This document shows positions 8,551 to 16,868 of a stretch of DNA of 64,000 nucleotides, in pieces. Below the pieces are notes generated by a model. The model made no database searches, was not told the DNA's origin, and saw only the letters and a program-made list of their open reading frames with translations. Positions within the stretch are counted from its first letter, which is position 1; every line of letters begins with the position of its first letter. A program made the position numbers and the translations under genes. Source of the stretch: UBA5239 sp040391785 (GTDB taxonomy: Bacteria > Verrucomicrobiota > Lentisphaeria > Victivallales > Victivallaceae). The stretch spans positions 25,160-89,159 of the forward strand of contig JBEBXH010000014.1 of assembly GCA_040391785.1 (NCBI GenBank), written 5' to 3'.

Positions 8551-9354
8551 TTAAATTCCTTCCTGTTTCAAATATTCCAGCACTTTGGCGATGCCCTTGT
8601 CAGCCGGATAATCGTTGTTTTCGTACTCGATGTTGATGTATCCCTGATACCCTTGTTTCTTGAGTTCGCGCAGTGTGGCGAGCGAGTCGATCGCGCCCTC
8701 GCCGATCAGGGCGGCGCGGTAATAGCCGTTCATCATCTGGCGGTAGCCTTCCTTCGGCTCCGGCGAGAAATCCCAGTCCTTGAAGTGAACGTGCTTGATG
8801 TACGGGGCGCATTGGCGCAGGGATTCAATCTGGTCCTCGCCGGTGGCGGCGTTGCCGTTGTCAAAGGTCAGGTACAGCGACGGCACCGACTTGCGGGCGT
8901 CGAAAAAGTCGGCGGCGGTGACGAACGGGCTGAGCAACCCCGGGAAGTTTTCCACGGTCAGGAAAATACCGGAGTCCTTGAACAGCGGTTCGACCTGGGC
9001 GAGGGCGTCGATCCAGATCTTGCGGCATTCGTCGCGGTCGGTGATATTTGCCACGGGCGGCGTCGGGATCATGACCGCCGGAGCGCCGAGGGCGAGGGCG
9101 TCATCGAGCGAGCGCTTGGCATCGTCGAGAAATCCGGGTTCGCGGCTGGTGACTTTGCCCAGGAAAAAGGTGTGCGCGGCCACCGGTAAACCGGCGTCGT
9201 CGGAGAGTTTTTTCAGCTCCTTCGGGTCGCGGTCGTAGGTGGAAACCCAGTCGATTCCGTCCATTTTCAGCTCGACGGCGGTTTTGATAAAATCCTCCAC
9301 CTTGAAGCCTTGCCGGGCCATGGTGTAAGTCATCATCGAAAATTTCATATTCAA
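8551..9354 (-). CDS. Sugar phosphate isomerase/epimerase (TIM barrel)
   Basis: 267 aa with MKFSMMTYTMARQGF near the start, MDGIDWVSTYDRDP, FLTVENFPGLLSP, LTFDNGNAATGEDQ, VHFKDWDF and GYINIEYENNDY at the C-terminus. These are the metal-binding strand ends of the AP_endonuc_2/xylose isomerase-like family. It is a paralogue of, but clearly different from, the product at 6760-7506. Having two such enzymes plus the XylA-like protein in one operon suggests successive isomerisation or epimerisation steps. The gap to the upstream ceramidase-like gene is 11 bp. Confidence 0.82.
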   Translation of the reverse strand: MNMKFSMMTYTMARQGFKVEDFIKTAVELKMDGIDWVSTYDRDPKELKKLSDDAGLPVAAHTFFLGKVTSREPGFLDDAKRSLDDALALGAPAVMIPTPPVANITDRDECRKIWIDALAQVEPLFKDSGIFLTVENFPGLLSPFVTAADFFDARKSVPSLYLTFDNGNAATGEDQIESLRQCAPYIKHVHFKDWDFSPEPKEGYRQMMNGYYRAALIGEGAIDSLATLRELKKQGYQGYINIEYENNDYPADKGIAKVLEYLKQEGI

Positions 9355-9365
9355 TTCCTCAAATG

Positions 9366-10895
9366 TTAATAAATTTCTTTCAAAATTTTGACCGTTTCCT
9401 CGACCAGCTCCTGGCCGCCTTTGCTGGAAACGACGTTACAGTAACGACTGGCGGAGTAGCCGCGCCCGTATTCGCCGCGTTCGGTAGCCAGGTAACTGCC
9501 GCCGTCATTGCCCGGAACCCCGGTCAACTGAACGATGAACGTCTGTTTGAACGGGCTGCGTGCCTGAATCCGATGCATGTAGTCCATGTAGAGTTCGAAA
9601 CGGTTCGTGGCGAAAGCGATGTCGCCAATGCGGACAATATGCATCTCCATCGGGAGCCTGGGGTCGGCATCCAGCCTTTCGTAACGCTCAATGATGCGTC
9701 GGCAGCGGTTGCGTCCGGCGACCAGGACAGAATCGTGGTGCAACTTTTCTTCCGGCGTTCCCGTGGCTGCAAACTCCTGTTTTTCCAGTTCGGCCAGCCT
9801 GGTCTTGTCATCTTCGTATTCTTCTTTTGTGATGAGGCGCTTCGAGAGCATGACCGTCTCGACCCGGTGTTCCACGGGGACGTCGGTGCGGATGTCTTTC
9901 TTCGCCCACGCCAGGACTTCGTCAAAGGCGGCGGCGATGCGTTCGCCGATGTCGCGGCGGCGGAAATCCTCGGGCGATTTCGGGGTATCGCCATATTTGA
10001 GGTGGTATCGCCGTGCCTCTGCCTCTTTGTAGTGAAGCTGGCGTGGCGAGAGGTCGCCGCCCGCTGCACATTGGCAGAGAATCGGAATATCGCCGTGTTT
10101 TTGACGGATCAGTTCACGGGCTTCATGCCAGAAGCTCGCGCTGAGGCGCTCGATCCCCTCATCATTCTGGCTGGGACACGGAACGTTGACTACCGCGCCG
10201 GTAAGCCGGCCGGCCGGGTCGAACGTGTACAGCAGGTTGATGAAACTGTCGGACCCCGCTTCGTATCCGGAGAACATCGGGTCATTGGTATTGCCATACA
10301 TTGCGGCGTGTCCGCTGAGCGCGTGCGTGGAATTGCTGACCGCGCCGGGACGCTTGGAAAGGTCGTCGAAATAGGTGACCCGGCGACTGAAGGCGACCGT
10401 GGCAAAGCCGTAGCCCCAGGCGATGCCGCCGGGAGCGCGTTGTTCATACGCCTCGGCAATCGCTTCCGCCGCCTGCGTTGAGAGGAAATCACGGTATTCA
10501 TCTCCCGAGGCGATTTTAATTTCGGTGGGCACATCGTTGATCATGGCCGTGGAAATCCCGCCCGGCGTGGCGGTCCATCCCGAATCCGAATAATGGCTCG
10601 GCCCCGCATGAGTGTGCGTGGCATTCATGAAAATCTTTTCGACCGGGAATCCGGGGAGAAGCCCCGCGGTTTTGGTACGGATATCGTCAAGCAGCCCGGA
10701 ACGGATTACGACCAGGTCGGCGGACATCATGCAGACCAGATCCTTGCCGTCGTCGATGAGAAGCGCGGTAATGGTGACCGGATCGAGAATCCCTTTGGAA
10801 ATGCGCATATGAAACTGTCCCGGAATGCTGACCGGCTTATCCGTGGAAACGTCCCGGCGCGCCCAACCGATTTTTAAACTCTGTGCATTCGACAT
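9366..10895 (-). CDS. Neutral/alkaline ceramidase-like hydrolase, copy 1
   Basis: 509 aa. I chose the ATG at 10895 because GGAG lies 10 bp upstream; the in-frame TTG at 10904 is too close to it. The protein corresponds to the N-terminal catalytic domain of neutral ceramidases: NATHTHAGP (about residues 91-99) holds the zinc histidines and GGDLSPR holds Ser283 at the position of the nucleophile in the ceramidase GDVSPN motif. It lacks the C-terminal Ig-like domain of full-length ceramidases (usually about 650-750 aa) and lacks a signal peptide, so it should be cytoplasmic. It is one of three tandem paralogues inside a sugar-isomerase operon. An amide bond in a sugar derivative is a more likely target than ceramide; this is inference. 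Confidence 0.8.
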   Translation of the reverse strand: MSNAQSLKIGWARRDVSTDKPVSIPGQFHMRISKGILDPVTITALLIDDGKDLVCMMSADLVVIRSGLLDDIRTKTAGLLPGFPVEKIFMNATHTHAGPSHYSDSGWTATPGGISTAMINDVPTEIKIASGDEYRDFLSTQAAEAIAEAYEQRAPGGIAWGYGFATVAFSRRVTYFDDLSKRPGAVSNSTHALSGHAAMYGNTNDPMFSGYEAGSDSFINLLYTFDPAGRLTGAVVNVPCPSQNDEGIERLSASFWHEARELIRQKHGDIPILCQCAAGGDLSPRQLHYKEAEARRYHLKYGDTPKSPEDFRRRDIGERIAAAFDEVLAWAKKDIRTDVPVEHRVETVMLSKRLITKEEYEDDKTRLAELEKQEFAATGTPEEKLHHDSVLVAGRNRCRRIIERYERLDADPRLPMEMHIVRIGDIAFATNRFELYMDYMHRIQARSPFKQTFIVQLTGVPGNDGGSYLATERGEYGRGYSASRYCNVVSSKGGQELVEETVKILKEIY

Positions 10896-10908
10896 AATAT
10901 TCAAGCTC

Positions 10909-12471
10909 CTATTTTGAAGGATAAATTTCTTTCAGAATTTTGACCGTTTCATCGACGAGTTCCTGCCCGCCCTCCGGCGAAACCGCGTTGCTGGCGAGGA
11001 TCGAACCGTAGCCGCGATTGGCCGCGCCGCGCTTCGTGGTGAGGTAAGTGCCGCCGGCCGCCCCGGGCGTACCCGCCAGCTGGATGACGAAGGTCTGTTC
11101 AAACGGGCTGCGCCCCTGAATCCGGTGCATGTAATCCATGTAAAGTTCGAAGCGGTTGGAGGCGAAAGCGATATCGCCCAGTTTCACCACGTGGAGCTCC
11201 ATGTCGATCTTCGGTTCTTTCTGCTGGAGTTCATACAGGTTGATCACGTTCTGATGCCGCTTGATTAATGCATTTTTGCGACTGAGGGCGGTTGATTTTT
11301 CCTCCGGGGTCAGGTTCTCCGGGATCACGACACTTTCGTATTCCTTGACGTAGCCTTTGGCCTCGGCAAGCTCTGCGTCGGTGACCATGCGGCGGCTCAG
11401 GGCCACGGTTTCCACCACGTGCTTGAGCGGCAGGTCGGTGCGGATGTCCTTCCGTGCCCAATCGTAAACTTCACTGAAGGCGGCGGCGATCCGTTCGCCG
11501 ATATCCTTGCGGGCGGAGAGCTCGATCCCCAGGCCGCCATCTGCGGGTTTGTGACCGTATTTGAGCTGGAAACGGCGCGCCTGGGCTTCCTTGTAGTGCA
11601 GGATGCGGGGTGCGAGGTCCCCGGCGGCAGCAGACTGCGGCAGGATATAGATGTCGCCGAATTTCTTGCGGATTTCCGTCCGGGTCTCGTGCCAGAAATC
11701 GGCGCTCAGGTAATGGTCCGACTCGGTGTTCTGCGAGGGGCACGGCACGTTGATGAGCGCGCCGGTCAGCTTGCCATTTTTGTCGAAAGTATACAGCAGA
11801 TTGACGAAGCTGTCGGAGCCGGCCTCGTAATGGCTGAATTTGTCGTCTTTGGTATTGCCGTACATGATGCCGTGACCGTTTTCTTTGACACCGCCGGGGC
11901 GCTTCGAGGTGTCGTCCAGGTAGACCACGCGCCGCGAGTGCCCGACCGTGGCGTAACCGTAGCCCCACGTCACGCCGCCGGGGGCGCGCTTGTTCCAGGC
12001 TTCGTTGACCGCTTCCGCCGCCCGGGTGGAGAGAAATTCCAGATAATCGGAGCTTTTCATCACCTTGAACGTCTTGCCGGAGTCATCGGTGAACGTTTCC
12101 GGCGTGGTGTTATTGTAAACATTCGGTCCGGTGTGGGTATGGGTGGCGTTCATCAGGATCTTGAGTACCGGGATTTCCGGGTTCAGTTTGGCGACTTTTT
12201 CGCGGACCGTGTCCAGCAGGAAAGCGCGGACGGTGATGATGTCGGCGGAGAGGAAAATGACGCTGTCCGCGCCGTTGTCAACGACCAGCGCCGTGAGGGT
12301 GATCGGGTCGCGGACGCCCTTTGAAATCCGCAAGTGGAATTGACCGGGAAGCGCGATTGCTTCCTGCGGGGTCACGTCGCGCGAGGCCCAGCCGATTTTC
12401 AGATTGTCCGCCATTGCCGGCATCATAATTACTCCTATGATTGCTGAAATGAATAATCCGTGAAGTTTCAT
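10909..12471 (-). CDS. Secreted ceramidase-like protein, copy 2 (catalytic Ser replaced by Ala)
   Basis: 520 aa. It starts with a signal peptide, MKLHGLFISAIIGVIMMPAMA, then joins the same domain as its neighbours (NLKIGWASRDVTPQEAIALP). NATHTHTGP is kept, but the GDVSPN-like motif reads GDLAPR, with Ala287 where copy 1 has Ser. The start ATG overlaps the stop of copy 3 (ATGA), with AGGA 7 bp upstream, so the two are coupled. This is the only one of the three predicted to leave the cytoplasm. It could use another nucleophile such as metal-activated water, or be a binding protein. No Ig-like C-terminal domain. Confidence 0.8.
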   Translation of the reverse strand: MKLHGLFISAIIGVIMMPAMADNLKIGWASRDVTPQEAIALPGQFHLRISKGVRDPITLTALVVDNGADSVIFLSADIITVRAFLLDTVREKVAKLNPEIPVLKILMNATHTHTGPNVYNNTTPETFTDDSGKTFKVMKSSDYLEFLSTRAAEAVNEAWNKRAPGGVTWGYGYATVGHSRRVVYLDDTSKRPGGVKENGHGIMYGNTKDDKFSHYEAGSDSFVNLLYTFDKNGKLTGALINVPCPSQNTESDHYLSADFWHETRTEIRKKFGDIYILPQSAAAGDLAPRILHYKEAQARRFQLKYGHKPADGGLGIELSARKDIGERIAAAFSEVYDWARKDIRTDLPLKHVVETVALSRRMVTDAELAEAKGYVKEYESVVIPENLTPEEKSTALSRKNALIKRHQNVINLYELQQKEPKIDMELHVVKLGDIAFASNRFELYMDYMHRIQGRSPFEQTFVIQLAGTPGAAGGTYLTTKRGAANRGYGSILASNAVSPEGGQELVDETVKILKEIYPSK

Positions 12472-13991
12472 TGTTTATCCTGGTTGATTTCTTTTAATGT
12501 TTTTACCGTGGCTTCCACGAGCTGTTGACCGCCTTTTGATGAGAATAGATTGCAGTAAATCGAGGCGCTGTAGCCCCGGTTGAATTCGCCGCGTTCGGTG
12601 GCCAGATACGAGAAGGTTTCCCGGTCCGAAGTGCCGGTCAGCTGGACGATGAACGTCTGTTCAAACGGGCTCCGGGCCTGAATCCGGTGCATGTAATCCA
12701 TGAAAAGCTCGAACGGATTGGAGGCGAAGGCGATGTCGCCGACGCGCACCACGTGGATTTCCACCGGCATGGTCCGCGCGGTTTTCTGGGCCTCATAACG
12801 TGCCAGCACGCCGCGGCTGCGGTTGCGCCGGGCGGCGAGCGTGGAGTTGTGCATAAGGCGTTCGCGGGGAGTGCCGTCGGTCTTGAACGGCTCCTTTTCC
12901 AGCTCGGCGAGTACGGCGGCTTCTGCCGCTGCTTCTTCGGCGGTGATGATCCGCTGGTCGAGCTCCACCGATTCGATGGTGTGGGTGACCGGCAGTTCGG
13001 TGCGGATGTCCTTTTTCGCCCAATCCAGCACTTCGGTGAAGGCGGTGGCGATGCGCTCGGCGATGTCCTTGCGCTGGGAAAGATCGAGGCGCTCTTCGCC
13101 GTATTTGAGCTTGAAACGGCGTTCCTGCGCTTTTTTGTAATGCAGAATTCGCGGAGCGAGATCCCCGGCGGCGGCGCATTGGCCAAGAACATGGATATTG
13201 CCGTATCGGGCGCGGAGCTTCTGCCGGACATCGTGCCAGAAATCGGCGGTCAGTTTCCATTCGCCCTCGGAATTCTGCGAGGGACAGGGGATGTTGATCA
13301 CCGCGCCGGTCAATTTGCCGGATTCGCCGAAGGTATACAGCAGATTGATGAAGGTATCGGTACCGGCTTCGTAATGACTGAAGTTTTCGTCATTGGTATT
13401 GCCGTACATGGCGCCGTGGCCGTTGACCATCATGCCGGGGCGCTGCACGGTACCGGGGCGCTTCGAAACATCGTCGAAGTATACCACACGGCGGCTGTGC
13501 GCGGTGGTGGCGTAACCGTATCCCCACGCCACGCCGCCGGGGGCGCGCTTGTCCCACGCCTCGGTCACGGCTTCGGCGAGGCTCCGGAGCAGGAACTCGC
13601 GGTATTCGGCGCCGGAAGCGATCTCGCACTCCTGCGGAAATTCCGCCGCGGGATCGGCCTCCAGCCCCTTGGATTTGTCTTCGAAAACCAGGTTGGACGA
13701 CGCATAGTTCGGCCCGGCGTGGGTGTGGGTACAGTTGAAGATGATTTTCGCCGCCGGGATTTCGGGGTTCAACTCCGTGACCCGCTGCTGCAATTGCTGC
13801 ACCAGAAAAGTCCGGATGACCACGAAATCGCCGGAGATGAAGATCACACTGTCCGCGCCGCTGTCGAGCACCAGCACATTCACCGTCACCGGGTCCTGAA
13901 CTCCCTCGGAAACCCGGGTATGGAACTGGCCCGGGATACTGACGGGTTTCTGCGTCGAGACATCGCGCGACGCCCAGCCGATTTTCAACAT
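12468..13991 (-). CDS. Neutral/alkaline ceramidase-like hydrolase, copy 3 (Ser replaced by Ala)
   Basis: 507 aa, beginning MLKIGWASRDVSTQKPVS with no signal peptide. It has NCTHTHAGP, GYATTAHSRRVVYFDD and GDLAPR (Ala279 at the nucleophile position). It resembles copy 1 in N-terminus and copy 2 in the substituted motif. The three genes share long near-identical blocks (CPSQN, YMDYMHRIQ, RSPFEQTFIVQLTGT), so they arose by tandem duplication. GGAAC lies 7 bp ahead of the ATG, and the gap to the aminotransferase gene is 12 bp. Confidence 0.8.
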   Translation of the reverse strand: MLKIGWASRDVSTQKPVSIPGQFHTRVSEGVQDPVTVNVLVLDSGADSVIFISGDFVVIRTFLVQQLQQRVTELNPEIPAAKIIFNCTHTHAGPNYASSNLVFEDKSKGLEADPAAEFPQECEIASGAEYREFLLRSLAEAVTEAWDKRAPGGVAWGYGYATTAHSRRVVYFDDVSKRPGTVQRPGMMVNGHGAMYGNTNDENFSHYEAGTDTFINLLYTFGESGKLTGAVINIPCPSQNSEGEWKLTADFWHDVRQKLRARYGNIHVLGQCAAAGDLAPRILHYKKAQERRFKLKYGEERLDLSQRKDIAERIATAFTEVLDWAKKDIRTELPVTHTIESVELDQRIITAEEAAAEAAVLAELEKEPFKTDGTPRERLMHNSTLAARRNRSRGVLARYEAQKTARTMPVEIHVVRVGDIAFASNPFELFMDYMHRIQARSPFEQTFIVQLTGTSDRETFSYLATERGEFNRGYSASIYCNLFSSKGGQQLVEATVKTLKEINQDKQ

Positions 13992-14003
13992 AGTCGCAGT
14001 TCC

Positions 14004-15323
14004 TTATTTGGCGTTTTTGGCGCGTTCTTCGAGGATCTGATTGATGCGTTTCGGATCGATCTTGTCGAGGTTTTCAAAAACCTTGCGGATCCCTTCCACC
14101 GCCTTGGCGGCCACGTCGAGGCCGTTCGGCGCGCGGAGCGTCTGCACGATCGACATGTGGCAGCGGCTGTAATTCAGGGCGTTCGGATAGTTTTCCGGAT
14201 TATAATCGACGCCGTCGTTGGCACCCGGAATGCTCCACGGATAGCCGTGGCCGTAAGCGTTTTTGGCCTGGAACACGGTCATTTCCGGCAGGATGAAGCG
14301 CTGCCAGACGCAGGCGACCACGCCTTCGTCGCGGATCGCCGCCGACACCGCGTCGCGGAACTCGATCCGCTGGTCGATGTCCGCCGGGAAGCCGATCTGG
14401 TCGAAGTCGACGCGCAGGTTGAAGTTGTACCAGTTGTGGACACAGTCCGCCGGTTCGTAAGGCAGCTTCAGGCCCTTGATCCCGGTCAGGTTTTCCTTCA
14501 GGTAATTGCCGTTGGCGCGGAGGGTGTTGAAGTAATAATCGAACTTCTTCAGCTGGGCGCGGGCAAAGGCGGCGGTGATTTCGTTGTTGCGGTACATCCA
14601 GCCGAGGGCGTAGGCGTGGTAGTCGCGGCGCTGTTCCGGACGGGAGGTTTCGCCGAAGCTCCAGAGCTTGGCGGCGCCTTCGAAAATCTTTTCGTCGTTG
14701 GTCACGAAAATCCCGCCTTCGCCGCAGCTCAGGCATTTGTTCTGGTTGAACGAAAACGCGGCACAGTCGCCGAGCGTACCGGCCTTTTTGCCCTTGTACA
14801 TGGCGCCGTGGGCCTGGCAGGCGTCTTCGATGACATACAGATTGTGTTTTTTGGCGATGGCGTTGATCTTGTCCATGTCGCAGCAGAGGCCGTGGAGCTG
14901 GACGGCGATGATCGCCTTGGTGCGGGGGGTAATCGCGGCTTCGATCTTGTCCGCATCCATCAGGAAGGTTTCGGGATCGATATCCACGAAGACCGGGATC
15001 GCGTCATGGTGCAGCACACAGGTCGCGCTCGAGCTCCAGGTATAGGCGGTGACCAGCACGTGATCGCCGGCGCCCACGCCGCAGCCCACCAGGCACATGT
15101 GCAGCGCCGCGGTACCGCTGTTGGTGAAAAGTCCGAATTTGTTGCCGTTCCAGTCGCAGAATTCTTTTTCGAAGGAGAGGTTTTCCACGCCGCGGGTTTG
15201 GCAGGCGGCATGCAGCGCGCGCATCACCATTTCGTCATCGGTATGGTCGACGGGCGGCCAGGGTTTCACTTCTTCTTTGCGGAGTGCGGGGGATCCACCG
15301 TAAATTGCCAGTTCTTTTGTCAT
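14004..15323 (-). CDS. DegT/DnrJ/EryC1/StrS-family aminotransferase
   Basis: 439 aa, first gene of the operon. TNSGTAALHMCL, VIEDACQAHGAMY and SFNQNKCLSCGEGG match this PLP-dependent family; the Schiff-base lysine should be Lys196. Such enzymes exchange a keto group for an amino group on sugars or inositols (StrS, scyllo-inosose aminotransferase, L-glutamine:DOI types). Its company of isomerases and amidase-like proteins suggests catabolism or remodelling of an aminated sugar or cyclitol rather than LPS biosynthesis, since no glycosyltransferase or NDP-sugar enzyme is adjacent. AAGGAG lies 9 bp ahead of the ATG. A promoter is seen at 15380-15408. Confidence 0.87.
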   Translation of the reverse strand: MTKELAIYGGSPALRKEEVKPWPPVDHTDDEMVMRALHAACQTRGVENLSFEKEFCDWNGNKFGLFTNSGTAALHMCLVGCGVGAGDHVLVTAYTWSSSATCVLHHDAIPVFVDIDPETFLMDADKIEAAITPRTKAIIAVQLHGLCCDMDKINAIAKKHNLYVIEDACQAHGAMYKGKKAGTLGDCAAFSFNQNKCLSCGEGGIFVTNDEKIFEGAAKLWSFGETSRPEQRRDYHAYALGWMYRNNEITAAFARAQLKKFDYYFNTLRANGNYLKENLTGIKGLKLPYEPADCVHNWYNFNLRVDFDQIGFPADIDQRIEFRDAVSAAIRDEGVVACVWQRFILPEMTVFQAKNAYGHGYPWSIPGANDGVDYNPENYPNALNYSRCHMSIVQTLRAPNGLDVAAKAVEGIRKVFENLDKIDPKRINQILEERAKNAK

Positions 15324-15379
15324 AGTCAGGGGCTCCTTATTTGATTTTTTTTGAGGTTAAAATATCATCACCTGCTATT

Positions 15380-15408
15380 ATTGTACAGTGAGGATGCGCG
15401 GTCAACAA
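15380..15408 (-). promoter_or_regulatory. Predicted promoter of the aminotransferase-ceramidase-isomerase operon
   Basis: On the minus strand TTGTTG (15408-15403), 17-bp spacer, TACAAT (15385-15380). An overlapping TTGACC-17-AATAAT reading is also possible. No strong operator palindrome is visible. Confidence 0.6.
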
Positions 15409-15482
15409 CCGTTTTTCCTTGTAATAATTTGCGAATTTGGGTAATTTCTTGTGTCGAGGGTAATTTTTCTGTCCGGAAAAAT

Positions 15483-15511
15483 TTGACAAAGACCGCTAAG
15501 GGTACTATTTT
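15483..15511 (+). promoter_or_regulatory. Predicted sigma-70 promoter for the gene at 15544
   Basis: TTGACA (15483-15488), 17-bp spacer, TATTTT (15506-15511), 32 bp before the ATG. It is divergent from the operon promoter about 75 bp away. Confidence 0.65.
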
Positions 15512-15543
15512 ACTTCGTTTAATTTATTTGAGAGGTAATTGCC

Positions 15544-16323
15544 ATGAAATTGTACCGTTTTTTTCTGTTCGCAACAATTGCCTGTATGGCGCTGACGCTA
15601 TCCGCCGGCACAATTGTTTACCGTCCGAACAAGGACGCCGAGCCCCGGCGGATCTCCAATGTCAAGATCATCAGCATTGAAAACAAGGTCATGACCATTG
15701 AAGTGGACGGCGGCCGCGAGCGGCTCGCGCTGAGCCAGATCGAAGGCTATTACGATACCGACATCAAAAATGCGGCAGACGGCTTCGACGACAACTCGCC
15801 CGAGTACACCGTCAGCGTGCGCCCCATCAAGGCCCCCACCCGCGCCCAGCGCAAAGTCGGCGATAAAACGACCAATGAAACTTTCGACATCGAATATTCC
15901 ATCCAGCCGGTGCCGAACAAGGGCGAAAAGCGCGACACGGAATCCGTCAAATACCCCTATGTTTATGTGTACATTATGACCGAGTACTCCGAGGACGGCA
16001 GCGGCCAGCGTCCCATTTACCTGACCAGCTGGCCCAAAGCGGCCAGCATCAGCAAAAAGGCTTATGACAAAGCCGCCATCATGGAAAAAGTTTTGAGCTC
16101 CAAACGCGCCAATCTGTACAAATACCAGGCCACTTCCACGACCAAACTCATGACCTCCACCTGGGACCGCAAAGACGAATTGCCGCTGACCATGATCCGA
16201 AACAAAAATGCCAAAATCCTTGCCTGGCACGTTGAAATATGGGGCAAGAGCGATATCATTTATCAGGAAGACTGGACCGAACCCGGCGTACGCGTCGGCA
16301 AAAACTGGTGGCAAAGATTATGA
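15544..16323 (+). CDS. Secreted hypothetical protein
   Basis: 259 aa with a clear signal peptide (KLYRFFLFATIACMALTLSA). The mature N-terminus, GTIVYRPNKDAEPRRISNVK, leads into a beta-rich segment resembling in style the N-terminal region of the protease at 4513 (both describe a small domain ahead of IEGYYD or DIDPID). The C-terminal half is Lys/Tyr-rich with Trp residues (TSTWDRKDELPL, HVEIWGKSD, GKNWWQRL). I recognise no family. Its stop overlaps the folB start by 4 bp (ATGA), so it is cotranscribed with folB, although a shared function is not obvious. Confidence 0.65.
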   Translation: MKLYRFFLFATIACMALTLSAGTIVYRPNKDAEPRRISNVKIISIENKVMTIEVDGGRERLALSQIEGYYDTDIKNAADGFDDNSPEYTVSVRPIKAPTRAQRKVGDKTTNETFDIEYSIQPVPNKGEKRDTESVKYPYVYVYIMTEYSEDGSGQRPIYLTSWPKAASISKKAYDKAAIMEKVLSSKRANLYKYQATSTTKLMTSTWDRKDELPLTMIRNKNAKILAWHVEIWGKSDIIYQEDWTEPGVRVGKNWWQRL

Positions 16324-16676
16324 GCACAAGCGACAAGATCCATCTCCGCAATCTTACCGCATATACCGTGATCGGGACGCTGCCCCATGAGCGGGTCGAA
16401 CAGCAGCAGGTGGTATTCAATATCACGCTGGAGTGCGACACCCGGGCGGCGGCCGCCGCCGACGACCTGACCCGCGCCGTCAATTACCTGGACGTCCACG
16501 ACCGGATCCTCGAGTTGTGCCAGCAGTCCGGCTATTTACTGATCGAGACCTTGGCGCAAGCCGTGGCGGACCTCTGTCTCTCCTTCAACGGTGTGACGCA
16601 GGTGACGGTCGTCCTGGACAAACCCGGCGCTCTCAGCAGTGCCGGCGTGGCCGTGGAAATCCAGCGCCGAAAATAA
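16320..16676 (+). CDS. folB: Dihydroneopterin aldolase
   Basis: 118 aa from the ATG at 16320, which overlaps the upstream stop (ATGA) and gives the usual FolB length. IHLRNLTAYTVIGTLPHERV matches the FolB N-terminus (I-x-L-x-x-L-x-x-x-x-x-I-G-x-x-x-x-E), followed by VNYLDVHDRI, LIETLAQAVADLCL (substrate-binding Glu in LIETL) and VVLDKPGAL. It cleaves 7,8-dihydroneopterin to 6-hydroxymethyl-dihydropterin in folate synthesis. No other folate genes are nearby. There is no good ribosome site of its own, consistent with coupling. Confidence 0.9.
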   Translation: MSTSDKIHLRNLTAYTVIGTLPHERVEQQQVVFNITLECDTRAAAAADDLTRAVNYLDVHDRILELCQQSGYLLIETLAQAVADLCLSFNGVTQVTVVLDKPGALSSAGVAVEIQRRK

Positions 16677-16677
16677 A

Positions 16678-16806
16678 TGCGGGGGCTCGCGCCGCCCCCG
16701 CCCCCCGCGGCAGGCCGAATTGGCCTGCACCTCGGTACTTTTATGGAAGGAGATCCGCGAGTTTCCGACTCGCGTCAGGAGGCTGCGCCCCTGAACCTTG
16801 CCGGAA
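16678..16806. repeat. 130-bp three-hairpin intergenic repeat, copy 1
   Basis: Nearly identical to 23071-23200. It contains three stem-loops in the same order: GCGGGGGC/GCCCCCGC, GCAGGCC-gaatt-GGCCTGC and CGCGAGT-ttccg-ACTCGCG. It begins 1 bp after the folB stop and lies between convergent genes. It may act as a bidirectional terminator or mRNA stabiliser, or be a REP-like repeat family. Confidence 0.88.
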
Positions 16807-16814
16807 ACGGGCAT

Positions 16815-16842
16815 AAAAAAAACGGAACCCGTATGGATTCCG
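16815..16842 (-). terminator. Intrinsic terminator of the small basic protein gene
   Basis: On the minus strand an 8-bp stem, CGGAATCC/GGGTTCCG (one G-T pair), with loop ATAC, is followed by eight T residues (16822-16815). It begins 26 bp past the stop codon. Confidence 0.85.
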
Positions 16843-16868
16843 CTGACGTTCGAAGCAAGGGGTTGAAA

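Noticed and set aside
12687..15344. Very long plus-strand ORF (885 aa) opposite the ceramidase-like and aminotransferase genes
   Set aside because: Antisense open frame caused by high GC and codon bias. The minus-strand proteins have conserved catalytic motifs; this one has none.
15351..15680. Plus-strand ORF of 109 aa overlapping the start of the secreted protein gene
   Set aside because: It spans both divergent promoters. The frame at 15544 has a signal peptide and proper spacing from its promoter.
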